Assembly (NCBI RefSeq): GCF_040529055.1
Contig: NZ_CP132342.1
Span: 2,788,001-2,852,000, forward strand
Reading direction: 5' to 3'
DNA from: Xanthomonas sontii
Lineage (GTDB): Bacteria; Pseudomonadota; Gammaproteobacteria; Xanthomonadales; Xanthomonadaceae
Length of the DNA: 64,000 bases
The position numbers and the translations under genes were made by a program. Shown piece by piece: positions 45,054 through 53,540 of this stretch. The notes under the pieces are model-generated. The model was not told the DNA's origin and searched no databases. It saw nothing but the letters and a program-made list of their open reading frames with translations. How positions within the stretch are numbered: position 1 is the stretch's first letter; each line of letters begins with the position of its first letter.

Positions 45054-45941
45054 CTATGGCGCCGGTTGCAGCGATGTCGGTATCGGGTCCAGCGGCTGAA
45101 GTGCCATCAGCAGGCCGCGCGTGCCGGCCACGGGCAGGTCGGGCGCCGGCGCGAGCAGGCGTGCGCCGTGCAGCGGGCGGAAGTGGCCGCGTTCGAAGAA
45201 CACGTGGTCGGCGGACGCCGCCGTGCCGGGCGCACGCACGTCGATCCGGTTGCGCGCCGATTCGCCGCGCACGCCGGCGTCCTCGAAGCGCACCGCCAAC
45301 GGCGCCAGCTCGGGCGCGCGCGCCGCCGCAAAGAAGCCACCGGCCAGCAGCGAGGGCACGCCCTCGGCGGTGGCATCGATCCAGGCCATCAGGTCCTCGG
45401 CCTGTTCGCGGCGGCTGGCGCCGCCGTCGCGCGTCGCGTGCAGGCGGGTGAAGTACAGGTTCACCGGCTGCCCGTGCAGGTCCACCCGCACCAGGCCGGC
45501 GACGCTGTAGTCCTCCAGCGGATGCAGCAAGGTCTCGGCCTCTTCCAGCACCGGCAGGCGGGTCAGCAGCGCATTGCCGCGGCGTTGCGGCCGGCTGGGC
45601 GGATCGGGGCTGATGAAGTGGCAGTGGTAGCCCAGGCGCGCGGCCAGCCATTGCGCCTGGTTCGGCATTTCCGGCGTCTGCAGCACCTCCTGCAGGGCGA
45701 TGGCGTCGGGATGCAGGCGCTGCAGGGCCACGGCAATGCGCTCGCGGCGCGCGATCCAGTCGTCGCCGTCCTGCGTGGCGCGCGGATCCGGGGCGAGCGT
45801 GAGCGTGACCACGGTGAGGGCGGTGTCTGCCGTGGCCGAGGCCGTCGGCACCGCGTCCGCCGCCACGTGCGCCTGCGCCAATGCCGCCACGGCCAGCAAC
45901 AGCCAGCCGGTGCGATGCCATTGGAAGACGCGGGGAGTCAT
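45054..45941 (-). CDS. endonuclease/exonuclease/phosphatase-fold protein with degraded active site
   Basis: Predicted 295 residues with a signal peptide (hydrophobic WLLLAVAALAQAHVAA). The overall EEP pattern is present: AIALQEVLQTPEMPNQAQWLAARLGY, then RGNALLTRLPV, a strand NLYFTRLHATRDGGASRREQ, and SADHVFF near the end. However several key residues are changed: the first-strand Asn is absent (TVVTLTLAPD), NTHL reads FTRLH and GDFN reads GGFF (201-204). Glu85 and the final Asp-His remain. It may be catalytically weak or a binding protein. Confidence 0.75.
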   Translation of the reverse strand: MTPRVFQWHRTGWLLLAVAALAQAHVAADAVPTASATADTALTVVTLTLAPDPRATQDGDDWIARRERIAVALQRLHPDAIALQEVLQTPEMPNQAQWLAARLGYHCHFISPDPPSRPQRRGNALLTRLPVLEEAETLLHPLEDYSVAGLVRVDLHGQPVNLYFTRLHATRDGGASRREQAEDLMAWIDATAEGVPSLLAGGFFAAARAPELAPLAVRFEDAGVRGESARNRIDVRAPGTAASADHVFFERGHFRPLHGARLLAPAPDLPVAGTRGLLMALQPLDPIPTSLQPAP

Positions 45942-46123
45942 GCGGGCGATGCTACGGCGCAGCGTCTCAGGGTTGCGTATACAGCCGATGGTGCTGCGGC
46001 GTCCGCCACACAATCGGTGGCGCGCAGGTGGCAATGACGAACATCGCCCCACCTCCGGCGCGCACAGGCGCGGAGGCGGGGCGGGGACCGGTACACACGG
46101 CGCGCGTGCGCCGCGCGCCTCGG

Positions 46124-48373
46124 TCAATGCTGCAGCACGCCGTCCTTCAGGTGCAGCGGCGCGCGCGCCTCCACCTGCGTCGCCGAACGGCCCAGCAGCA
46201 GTTCGTAGTCGCCGGCGACGATGTGCCAGTGGCGCTGCTTCGGGTCATAGTCGGCCAGGGTCTTGGGCTCGGCGACGATGCTGACGTGGCGGCTCTCGCC
46301 CGGCTTGAGCAGCACCTTGTCCCAGCCGACCAGGCGGATCGGGGTGTGATGGCCCTGCGGCAGGCGCAGGTACAGCTGCGGCACGTCGGCCCCTTCACGA
46401 TCGCCGGTGTTGCGCACGTCGAAGCTGGCGACGACACGGTGACCGTCCGCCTGCACCTTGAAGTTGCTGTAGGCGAACGTGGTGTAGGACAGGCCGTAGC
46501 CGAACGGATACACCGGCTCCAGACCGCGTGCGGCGAACCAGCGATAGCCGACATTGGCGCCTTCGATGCTGTAGTCGACGTTGCTGCCGGCCGGTTGCGC
46601 CGGCTTGAAGCCCAGGCCGGGAATCGACGGCCGCGGCAGTTGCGACACGTCGCGCAGCCAGGTCACCGGCAGGCGGCCGGACGGGTTCACCTCGCCCAGC
46701 AGCAGCCGCGCCAGGCCTTCGCCACCGCGGATGCCCGGATACCAGGCTTCCAGCACCGCCGGCACCTGCTGCAGCCACGGCATGGCGACCGGGCCGTTGG
46801 TCTCCAGTACCACCACGGTCTTCGGGTTGGCCTTGGCCACGCCGGCGATCAGCGCGTCCTGCTTGTCGGGCAGGGCGATGTCCGGCAGGTCCACCGACTC
46901 GGCCGACCATTGCGTGGCGAACACGATGGCCACGTCGGCCTCGCGCGCGAGCTTGGCCGCCGCCGCCGGGTCGTCGCCGCTGGCGTAGTCGATCTGCGCG
47001 TCGGGCAGGGCCTTGCGCAGCGCCTGCAGCGGCGAGGACGGATGGAACATCACCGGGCCCGGCCAGGTGGTCGGGGCGATCCCCGGCACCGCGTTGCCGC
47101 CGTTGACGGTGATGCCGACCATCGAGGAACCACCGCCGCCGATCACGCCCTTGTCGGCATGGCCGCCGATCACCGCGATGCGGCGCACGTTGCGCGACAG
47201 CGGCAGCAGCTTGCCCTCGTTGCGCAACAGCACCGTGCCTTCCTCGACCACGCGCTGCACGGCCAGGCCGCCGGCGGCGTCGTCGATCGGCTGGTGCTGC
47301 GGCGGGTTGTCGAAGCTGCCGGTGGCGATGAAGGCGCGCAGGATGCGCTTGACCATGTCGTCCAGGCGCGCCTGCGGCACGGTGCCGGCGGCCACCGCCA
47401 TGCGCAGCGGCTGGTCGAAGTACACCGCCTTGTCGAACACTTCGCCGGCCGACTGCTGGTCCAGGCCGGCCAGCGCCGCCTTGGAGCCGCTGTGCACGCC
47501 GCCCCAGTCGGACATCACGTAGCCGGGGAACTTCCATTCCTGCTTCAGCACCTGGTTGAGCAGGTAGTCGTTCTCGCAGCCGTACACGCCGTTGATGCGG
47601 TTGTAGGAGCACATCACCGAGCCGGGCTGGCCGATCTTCAGCGCCAGCTCGAAGGCCAGCAGGTCCGACTCGTGCATGGCCTGCTCGCCGATGTCGGCGC
47701 TGTGGGTGTTGCGCCCGGTCTCCAGGTCGTTCATCGCGAAGTGCTTCATGGTCGAGACCACGTGCTGGCTCTGCACGCCGCGGATCGATTCGCCGACCAT
47801 CGTGCCGGCCAGCAGCGGATCTTCGCCGGCGTACTCGAAGTTGCGGCCGTTGCGCGGGTCGCGCTGCAGGTTGACGCTGCCGGCCAGCAGCACGTTGAAA
47901 CCCTGCTGCCAGGCCTCGCGGCCCATGGTGGCGCCGCCGGCGAAGGCCAGTGCGCGGTTCCAGGTGGCGGCGGTGGCCGGGCCGGAGGGCAGCGCAGTGG
48001 CGTGGTCGCCGGGGCGGATGTTGCCGGGGTTGGTCACGCCGAGGCCGGCATCGGCCAGTTGCTGCGACGGGATGCCCAGGCGTTCGATCGCCGGCACGTA
48101 GCCGGCCGAGCCGAGCGCACCGGCCGGCTTCGGGCCGCCGTCCTTGCCCAGGCCGAAGTAGCTGTGCAGCATCTGGAACTTCTCGTCCGGGGTCATCGCC
48201 TGCACCAGCAGCGCGGCGCGCCGGTCCGGCGACAGGTTGCGATCGTTCCACGGGCGCTGCGCAGCGGCGGCGTTCGGCGTGGACGCCGTGCCCGCGGCCG
48301 CCGCCGGCGGCGCGGCGACGGCAGGCGAGGCCAGCGCGAGGGTCAGGCAAAGGGATCCTGTAAACGTTTTCAT
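46124..48373 (-). CDS. bglX: periplasmic beta-glucosidase, GH3 family
   Basis: Predicted 749 residues. Signal peptide (cleavage near ASPAVAA), GH3 N-terminal barrel with KHFAMNDLETGRNTHSADIGEQ, the nucleophile Asp in PGYVMSDWGGVHS, the GH3 C-terminal sandwich with VVLETNGPVAMPW, and a fibronectin-III-like end (PQLYLRLPQG). It releases glucose from beta-glucosides or xylose-type saccharides taken up from plants; exact substrate unknown. A LacI-type palindrome overlaps its start codon. Upstream the M14 peptidase gene lies 75 bases away on the same strand. Confidence 0.92.
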   Translation of the reverse strand: MKTFTGSLCLTLALASPAVAAPPAAAAGTASTPNAAAAQRPWNDRNLSPDRRAALLVQAMTPDEKFQMLHSYFGLGKDGGPKPAGALGSAGYVPAIERLGIPSQQLADAGLGVTNPGNIRPGDHATALPSGPATAATWNRALAFAGGATMGREAWQQGFNVLLAGSVNLQRDPRNGRNFEYAGEDPLLAGTMVGESIRGVQSQHVVSTMKHFAMNDLETGRNTHSADIGEQAMHESDLLAFELALKIGQPGSVMCSYNRINGVYGCENDYLLNQVLKQEWKFPGYVMSDWGGVHSGSKAALAGLDQQSAGEVFDKAVYFDQPLRMAVAAGTVPQARLDDMVKRILRAFIATGSFDNPPQHQPIDDAAGGLAVQRVVEEGTVLLRNEGKLLPLSRNVRRIAVIGGHADKGVIGGGGSSMVGITVNGGNAVPGIAPTTWPGPVMFHPSSPLQALRKALPDAQIDYASGDDPAAAAKLAREADVAIVFATQWSAESVDLPDIALPDKQDALIAGVAKANPKTVVVLETNGPVAMPWLQQVPAVLEAWYPGIRGGEGLARLLLGEVNPSGRLPVTWLRDVSQLPRPSIPGLGFKPAQPAGSNVDYSIEGANVGYRWFAARGLEPVYPFGYGLSYTTFAYSNFKVQADGHRVVASFDVRNTGDREGADVPQLYLRLPQGHHTPIRLVGWDKVLLKPGESRHVSIVAEPKTLADYDPKQRHWHIVAGDYELLLGRSATQVEARAPLHLKDGVLQH
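48359..48372. promoter_or_regulatory. near-palindrome TGTAAACG-TTTTCA over the bglX start
   Basis: TGTAAACGTTTTCA has arms that differ at one position and a central AAACGTTT like many LacI/GalR operators. It spans bases coding the first residues of bglX (MKTFT), so it could simply be coding sequence. No LacI gene is nearby. Confidence 0.25.
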
Positions 48374-48448
48374 ATCGGGGCGAACAGCCTCTTCAGCAGA
48401 TGACGGGAAGGCGCATCGGGGGAGTCGGGGGGAGGGTGGAACCGCGCG

Positions 48449-50221
48449 TCAGGACGGTGCTTCGTCGCCGCGCATGACCGGGTACAGGCGGTAGCGCTCG
48501 TCCCAGGAACTGTGGCGGCGGTAGAAGAACTCCAGCCGCGCCTGCGGATCCTTGGCGAAGGCCGCGTCGTGTTCGAGCTTGTCCTCGAACTCGGCCTTGA
48601 GCGCCGGGTCGCTGGCCAGCATCTGCCGCGCCACGTCCTCGGCGACGTAGTCCTCCATGTACTCGGCGCGCTCGAACGCGCTGTTGAACTCGCCCCATTG
48701 CAGCAGCGAGTCCGGCGCCTGCGGTTCCAGCAGCGCCATCAACAGCCGCGCCTTGGGTTGGGCGATCGGCACGAACAGCGCGCCGGCGCCGACGGCGCGG
48801 GTCTCCGGCTTCCAGGCGCCGGCGACGCTGAGCCGCTGGTGGCCTTCGGACGAGCGGGCGGCGAAGCTGGCGGTGTCGGCGCGGAAGGTCTGCACCGGCA
48901 GGGTGGCGTCGTGCTCCAGCGTGCGGAAGGCGATGCCGTGCTGGCGCAGCTTGGTGCCGACCAGGGCGGCCTGCGCCGCAGGCACCAGGTAGCCGGCGCG
49001 CGGCGCCGCGACTTCCACGCTGGGCACGATCTGGTCGCGCAGCGGCACGCGCCAGAGTTGTGGGGTGCGCTCGTCGTAGCGAGTCATCAGCGCGCCGGAC
49101 ACCGGCGAGGGCGTGCGCGTGTAGGCATAGCCGCGGAAATCCACCAGATGCGAGGCGTCGGTGGTGCGGTAGTCCAGCGCCACGGTCTTCCCGCCCAGGG
49201 CTTGCGCACGGGTGTCGGCCGCCAGCGCGTCGGCGCGCCACTGCGCACCGTGCCGCGCCACCTGCTGCAGCACCGAGACGATGGTGTTGCGGGTGATGCG
49301 CACGCGCTCGGGGTAGCGCTTCCAGGAATGCGTTTCCACCAGCATGCCGAAGCGGTTGCGCAGCTGGAAATAGCCGTGCGAGAAGCGCGGCGTCGGCACC
49401 CCGTCCTCGAAGCCGGAGGCGGGGTCGTCGTTGACCACGAAGGAGGGGTAGTAGGGCAGCGGCAGCGAGCCCTGCCGCTTCAGATCGGCCAGCACGCTGT
49501 CGCGCAGGCGCAGGCCGTCGCCGCGCAGCGCGGTATCGCCGGCGTGCAGCGGTTCCACCTGGATCGACACGTCGTGCTCGAACTGCGCGCCGTCGGTGAC
49601 GTGCAGGTCCACATACACGAGCGGGTCCCACTGCTCGACCAGGCGCAGCATCGCCTGCATCTCCGGCGCGTCGGCCTTGACGTAGTCGCGGTTGAGGTTG
49701 AGGTTCTGCGCGGTGGTGCGCCAGCCCATCTGTTCCGGACCACGCTGGTTGGGCCGGTTCCAGGCGCCGAAGCGCTCGTGCCCGTCGACGTTGAACACCG
49801 GTACGAACAGCCACACTTGCTTGTCCAGCGCGCCGCGCGCGGCCTGGCCGTCGAGCAGTTGGCGCAGCGCCAGGAAGCCAGCGTCCTTGCCGTCGATCTC
49901 GCCGGCGTGGATGCCGCCCTGGATCAGCACCACCGGCAGCTTGCGCGCCTGTGCGGCCGCCGGATCCAGCGCGCCGGAGGTGGATACCGCCAGCGCCTTC
50001 ATCGGCCGGCCTTCCGGGGTGGTGCCGAAGTCGAAACAGCGCACCGCCTGTGGATAGCGCTGCGCGAAGGCATCGCACAGCGCGATGGTTTCGGCGTAGC
50101 GGCCGGTGCGCGCGAATCCGCTGCGCTCGGCTTCGGTGGACAGGCCCGCCTCGCTGGCCAGCGACGGCATGCTGCAGAGCAGCATCGGCAGCAACAGGGT
50201 GGCCAGCCAGGGTCGGATCAT
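48449..50221 (-). CDS. exported M14 zinc carboxypeptidase
   Basis: Predicted 590 residues with a signal peptide (LATLLLPMLLCSMPSLAS). The M14 zinc site is complete: His105 and Glu108 in GIHAGEIDG, His207 in YVDLHVTDG, and catalytic Glu296 in MLVETHSWKRY. NLNLNRDY provides the substrate-carboxylate Arg/Asn set. The remaining 280 residues form a C-terminal region seen in large bacterial M14 enzymes. It should trim peptides or peptidoglycan stems in the periplasm. A divergent POT transporter gene follows upstream, suggesting linked peptide use. Confidence 0.92.
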   Translation of the reverse strand: MIRPWLATLLLPMLLCSMPSLASEAGLSTEAERSGFARTGRYAETIALCDAFAQRYPQAVRCFDFGTTPEGRPMKALAVSTSGALDPAAAQARKLPVVLIQGGIHAGEIDGKDAGFLALRQLLDGQAARGALDKQVWLFVPVFNVDGHERFGAWNRPNQRGPEQMGWRTTAQNLNLNRDYVKADAPEMQAMLRLVEQWDPLVYVDLHVTDGAQFEHDVSIQVEPLHAGDTALRGDGLRLRDSVLADLKRQGSLPLPYYPSFVVNDDPASGFEDGVPTPRFSHGYFQLRNRFGMLVETHSWKRYPERVRITRNTIVSVLQQVARHGAQWRADALAADTRAQALGGKTVALDYRTTDASHLVDFRGYAYTRTPSPVSGALMTRYDERTPQLWRVPLRDQIVPSVEVAAPRAGYLVPAAQAALVGTKLRQHGIAFRTLEHDATLPVQTFRADTASFAARSSEGHQRLSVAGAWKPETRAVGAGALFVPIAQPKARLLMALLEPQAPDSLLQWGEFNSAFERAEYMEDYVAEDVARQMLASDPALKAEFEDKLEHDAAFAKDPQARLEFFYRRHSSWDERYRLYPVMRGDEAPS

Positions 50222-50389
50222 CTCGGCACCGTCTCGGGACAGGCCACCATGATGCGGGCAGCGCGCCGATTGCGAAAGCACCTAGGGCGTGTCCTAGCGG
50301 TTCGATTCGCCGGAACGATCGGGTAACCTTCTGAAAATTTTGCCTGGACGAGGGCCCGTGAGCAGCCAAGCCACCACGAGACACGCCGC

Positions 50390-51946
50390 ATGAGCGCGGC
50401 GCAAGAGCGCGCCACGGCGCGCATGCCGCGGCAGATTCCGTACATCATCGGCAACGAGGCCTGCGAGCGCTTCAGCTTCTACGGGATGCGCAACATCCTG
50501 GTGCAGTTCCTGATCACCTCGCTGCTGCTGCAGGAGGTGACGGCGCCCGGCCGCGAGGCCGAAGCCAAGCACATCATGCACAGCTTCATGATCGGCGTGT
50601 ACTTCTTCCCGCTGCTCGGCGGCTGGCTGGCCGACCGCTTCTTCGGCAAGTACAGCACCATCCTCTGGTTCAGCCTGATCTACTGCGTGGGCCACCTGTG
50701 CCTGGCGCTGTTCGAGGGGCATCGCAACGGCTTCTTCCTCGGCCTGGGCCTGATCGCGCTGGGCGCGGGCGGGATCAAGCCGCTGGTGGCCTCGTTCATG
50801 GGCGACCAGTTCGACCAGGGCAACAAGCACCTGGCCAAGGTGGTGTTCGACGCCTTCTACTGGATCATCAACTTCGGCTCGCTGTTCGCCTCGCTGCTGA
50901 TCCCGCTGGCGCTGAAGAACCTGGGGCCGGCGTGGGCGTTCGGCATCCCCGGCATCCTGATGCTGGTGGCGACCCTGGTGTTCTGGGCCGGGCGTCACCG
51001 CTACGTGCGCGTGCCGCTGCCGCCCAAGGATCCGCACGGTTTCGCCCAGGTGGTGCGCACCGCGCTGCTGCGGCAGGCGCCGGGGCAGGGGCGTCCCGGC
51101 CTGGCCCTGGCCGGCGTGGCGGTGCTGCTGGCGCTGGCGACGTTCGCCCTCGTGCCGACCCTGGGCCTGGTGATCTGCCTGTGCCTGGCGCTGGTGCTGC
51201 TGCTGGCCGGCATCGGCGGCGGCACCTGGTGGCAACTGGAGCGCGCCCGCGCGCTGCATCCGGACGCGGCGGTGGACGGCGTGCGCGCGGTGCTGCGGGT
51301 GCTGGTGGTGTTCGCGCTGGTCACCCCGTTCTTCTCGCTGTTCGACCAGAAGGCCTCGACCTGGGTGCTGCAGGGCCAGCAGATGCAGATGCCGGCGTGG
51401 TTCAGCGCTTCGCAGATGCAGGCGCTGAACCCGGCGCTGGTGATGCTGCTGATCCCGTTCAACAACCTGGTGCTGTATCCGCTGCTGCGCCGGCGCGGCT
51501 ACGAGCCGACCGCGCTGCGGCGGATGACCGCCGGCATCGCCTTCAGCGGCCTGGCGTGGATCGTGGTCGGCACGCTGCAGGTGATGATGGACGGCGGCGA
51601 CGCCCTGTCCATCGCCTGGCAGATCCTGCCGTACGCGCTGCTGACCTTCGGCGAAGTGCTGGTCTCGGCGACCGGCCTGGAATTCGCCTACAGCCAGGCG
51701 CCGCAGTCGATGAAGGGCGTGGTGATGAGTTTCTGGAACCTCACCACCACCGTCGGCAACCTGTGGGTGCTGCTGTCCAACGCGGCGGTGCGCAACGACC
51801 GCGTCACCGCGCACATCGGCAGCACCGGGCTCAGCGAGACCGCGTTCCTGATGTTCTTCTTCGCCGCCTTCGCGTTCGTCGCCGCACTGCTGTTCGGGCT
51901 GTACGCGCGCCGCTACCGCATGGTCGACCACTACCGCCCCGCCTGA
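50390..51946 (+). CDS. POT-family proton-coupled peptide transporter
   Basis: Predicted 518 residues with about 14 membrane helices. It has the POT signatures NEACERFSFYGMRNIL (the ExxERFxYY-type helix 1 motif) and GGWLADRFFGKY, and FSLIYCVGHL and FDAFYWIINFGSLFASLL in the second block. It imports di- or tripeptides with protons. The gene diverges from the M14 peptidase across 168 bases that include the hairpin CTAGG-GCGTGT-CCTAG (50282-50297). The rhomboid gene follows after eight bases. Confidence 0.93.
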   Translation: MSAAQERATARMPRQIPYIIGNEACERFSFYGMRNILVQFLITSLLLQEVTAPGREAEAKHIMHSFMIGVYFFPLLGGWLADRFFGKYSTILWFSLIYCVGHLCLALFEGHRNGFFLGLGLIALGAGGIKPLVASFMGDQFDQGNKHLAKVVFDAFYWIINFGSLFASLLIPLALKNLGPAWAFGIPGILMLVATLVFWAGRHRYVRVPLPPKDPHGFAQVVRTALLRQAPGQGRPGLALAGVAVLLALATFALVPTLGLVICLCLALVLLLAGIGGGTWWQLERARALHPDAAVDGVRAVLRVLVVFALVTPFFSLFDQKASTWVLQGQQMQMPAWFSASQMQALNPALVMLLIPFNNLVLYPLLRRRGYEPTALRRMTAGIAFSGLAWIVVGTLQVMMDGGDALSIAWQILPYALLTFGEVLVSATGLEFAYSQAPQSMKGVVMSFWNLTTTVGNLWVLLSNAAVRNDRVTAHIGSTGLSETAFLMFFFAAFAFVAALLFGLYARRYRMVDHYRPA

Positions 51947-51954
51947 GACCCCGC

Positions 51955-52590
51955 ATGCCCTCCGTCACCCCCGTCAACCTGATCCTGATCGTCCTCACCG
52001 TGCTGGTGTCGTGGGCGGCGTTCAACAACCGCCGGCTGCTCGACCGGCTGATCCTGTGGCCGCCGGCGATCGACCGCCACAAGCAGTACGACCGGCTGGT
52101 GACCTACGGCTTCATCCATGCCGATTTCCCGCACCTGCTGTTCAACATGGTCACGCTGTACTTCTTCGGCGGCCCGATCGAGGTGCTGATGGAGCGGCTG
52201 ACCGGCAACATGCTGGTGTATCCGCTGTTCTACCTGTCGGCGTTGGTGGTCTCGATCCTGCCCAGCTACCTGAAGAACCAGAAGAACCCCAACTACATGA
52301 GCCTGGGCGCCTCCGGCGCGGTGTCGGCGGTGCTGTTCGCCTTCATCCTGATGGCGCCGTGGACCGGGATCTTCTTCTTCTTCATCCCGATTCCGATCCC
52401 GGCGATCCTGTATGCCGTGTTCTATGTCGGCTACAGCATCTGGATGGACCGCCGCGGCGGCGACAACGTCAACCACAGCGCGCACCTGGCCGGCGCGGCG
52501 TTCGGCGTGATGTTCCTGCTGATCATGGAGCCGTCGGTGCTGCAGCACTTCCTGGGCGAGCTGGCGAACCCGCGCTTCGGGCGCGGCTGA
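51955..52590 (+). CDS. rhomboid intramembrane serine protease
   Basis: Predicted 211 residues, six membrane helices. The catalytic Ser120 is in SLGASGAVSAVLF and the catalytic His177 in NHSAHLAGAAFG; FIHADFPHLLFNMVTLYFFG is the typical helix-2 motif with its Asn and two His. It cleaves membrane proteins within the bilayer. It lies eight bases after the POT gene and may be co-transcribed. Substrate unknown. Confidence 0.95.
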   Translation: MPSVTPVNLILIVLTVLVSWAAFNNRRLLDRLILWPPAIDRHKQYDRLVTYGFIHADFPHLLFNMVTLYFFGGPIEVLMERLTGNMLVYPLFYLSALVVSILPSYLKNQKNPNYMSLGASGAVSAVLFAFILMAPWTGIFFFFIPIPIPAILYAVFYVGYSIWMDRRGGDNVNHSAHLAGAAFGVMFLLIMEPSVLQHFLGELANPRFGRG

Positions 52591-52743
52591 TCCGCGACGC
52601 GGTGGCGTCCGCACGGGCGCGCGGCGCCGCGCGATCGGCGCATCTCTCATTCGCTGCGCTGGGTATGCGCCGTGGCGCCGATGCGGTCGTGGGCACGCAT
52701 CGCGCATGGGGCAGGTGGCGGTCCGTCAGGCCGCCCTCTGTGT

Positions 52744-52950
52744 TCAGCGGGTCTGCTGCCCGCGCAACTGCACCTTGGCGCTGCCGATGGCGGCGTTCTC
52801 GTAGGTGCGCTTGAGGCGCTGGTAGACCTCGTCGTCGAGCTGCTGGAACTCGCCGCCCTGGTGGTCGCCGCTGACCGACAGTTGGAACAGCCCTTCCAGC
52901 AAGGAGGCGTTGTGGTCGCCCTGGTCGTATTTGCTCTCGGTCTCGCTCAT
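52744..52950 (-). CDS. small conserved-looking hypothetical protein
   Basis: Predicted 68 residues, polar and acidic at the front (SETESKYDQGDHN) with a central helix and a basic end (KRTYENAAIGSAKVQLRGQQ). Codon use is typical of the genome, and the start has a preceding GGAACC-type weak ribosome site. No signal peptide or membrane segment. Not recognised. A 20-base perfect palindrome lies 31 bases upstream of its start, which argues that the gene is real and regulated. Confidence 0.65.
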   Translation of the reverse strand: MSETESKYDQGDHNASLLEGLFQLSVSGDHQGGEFQQLDDEVYQRLKRTYENAAIGSAKVQLRGQQTR

Positions 52951-52980
52951 GCGCGTGGTTCCCTGTTGGATCGCTGCGTG

Positions 52981-53000
52981 ATGGGAGTTGCAACTCCCAT
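52981..53000. promoter_or_regulatory. 20-bp perfect palindrome ATGGGAGTTGCAACTCCCAT
   Basis: The 20 bases are exactly self-complementary with no spacer. They lie 31 bases upstream of the 68-residue gene (minus strand) and 167 bases upstream of the GNAT gene (plus strand). The length and position fit a homodimeric repressor site; no terminator-like T-run follows. No matching regulator is encoded next to it. Confidence 0.55.
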
Positions 53001-53166
53001 GCCAGGTTTTCGGCCTGTCCTGGTGGTATCGGCCGCGCGCGGCACGACTTGAGCGGCGTACGGCTGACGCGCCGCGTCGGCGGCGTGACGCCCTGGGGCA
53101 GGTGTTTCACATCGCCGCGGCAAGCCGCAGCGGACACTGCCTGCTCCGCGACACATCCACTTCCCC

Positions 53167-53451
53167 ATGTCCGCACCGAACGTCCCGATCGCGCACGATC
53201 CGCAGCAGCACCGCTTCAGCCTGCAGGTCGACGGCCACCGCGCCGAACTCGACTACGTGCTGGAGCAGGGGCGCATGGTCATCGCCCACACCGGGGTGCC
53301 TGGCCCGATCGGTGGGCGCGGGCTGGCGGCGCAACTGGTCGCCGCCGCGCTGGACCATGCGCAGGCACAAGGGTGGAAGGTGGTGCCGGCGTGTTCGTAC
53401 GCGGCCGTGTTCATCCAGCGGCATCCGCAATACGCGGCGCTGCTCGATTGA
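53167..53451 (+). CDS. GNAT-like small N-acetyltransferase (NATD1 type)
   Basis: Predicted 94 residues. The pattern AELDYVLEQGRMVIAHTGVPGPIGGRGLAAQLVAAALDHAQAQGWKVVPACSYAAVFIQRHP matches the minimal GNAT family (Gcn5-related, YjdJ-like), including the acetyl-CoA pyrophosphate loop G-x-G-R-G-L-A and CSYAAxFIxRHPxY. Substrate unknown. It stands alone between the 68-residue gene and the DUF3298 lipoprotein. Confidence 0.88.
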   Translation: MSAPNVPIAHDPQQHRFSLQVDGHRAELDYVLEQGRMVIAHTGVPGPIGGRGLAAQLVAAALDHAQAQGWKVVPACSYAAVFIQRHPQYAALLD

Positions 53452-53540
53452 GCATCGGGCACCGCAACGGCGCGATAATGCGCGCCACTTTTACAGGCAT
53501 TGCAGGAACAGGGGCAGTCGACGTGAGCAGGGCAGAGACG

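Noticed and set aside
44788..45099. Plus-strand frame in the sodA-EEP gap as a gene
   Set aside because: It reads through REP-like repeats and yields no plausible protein.
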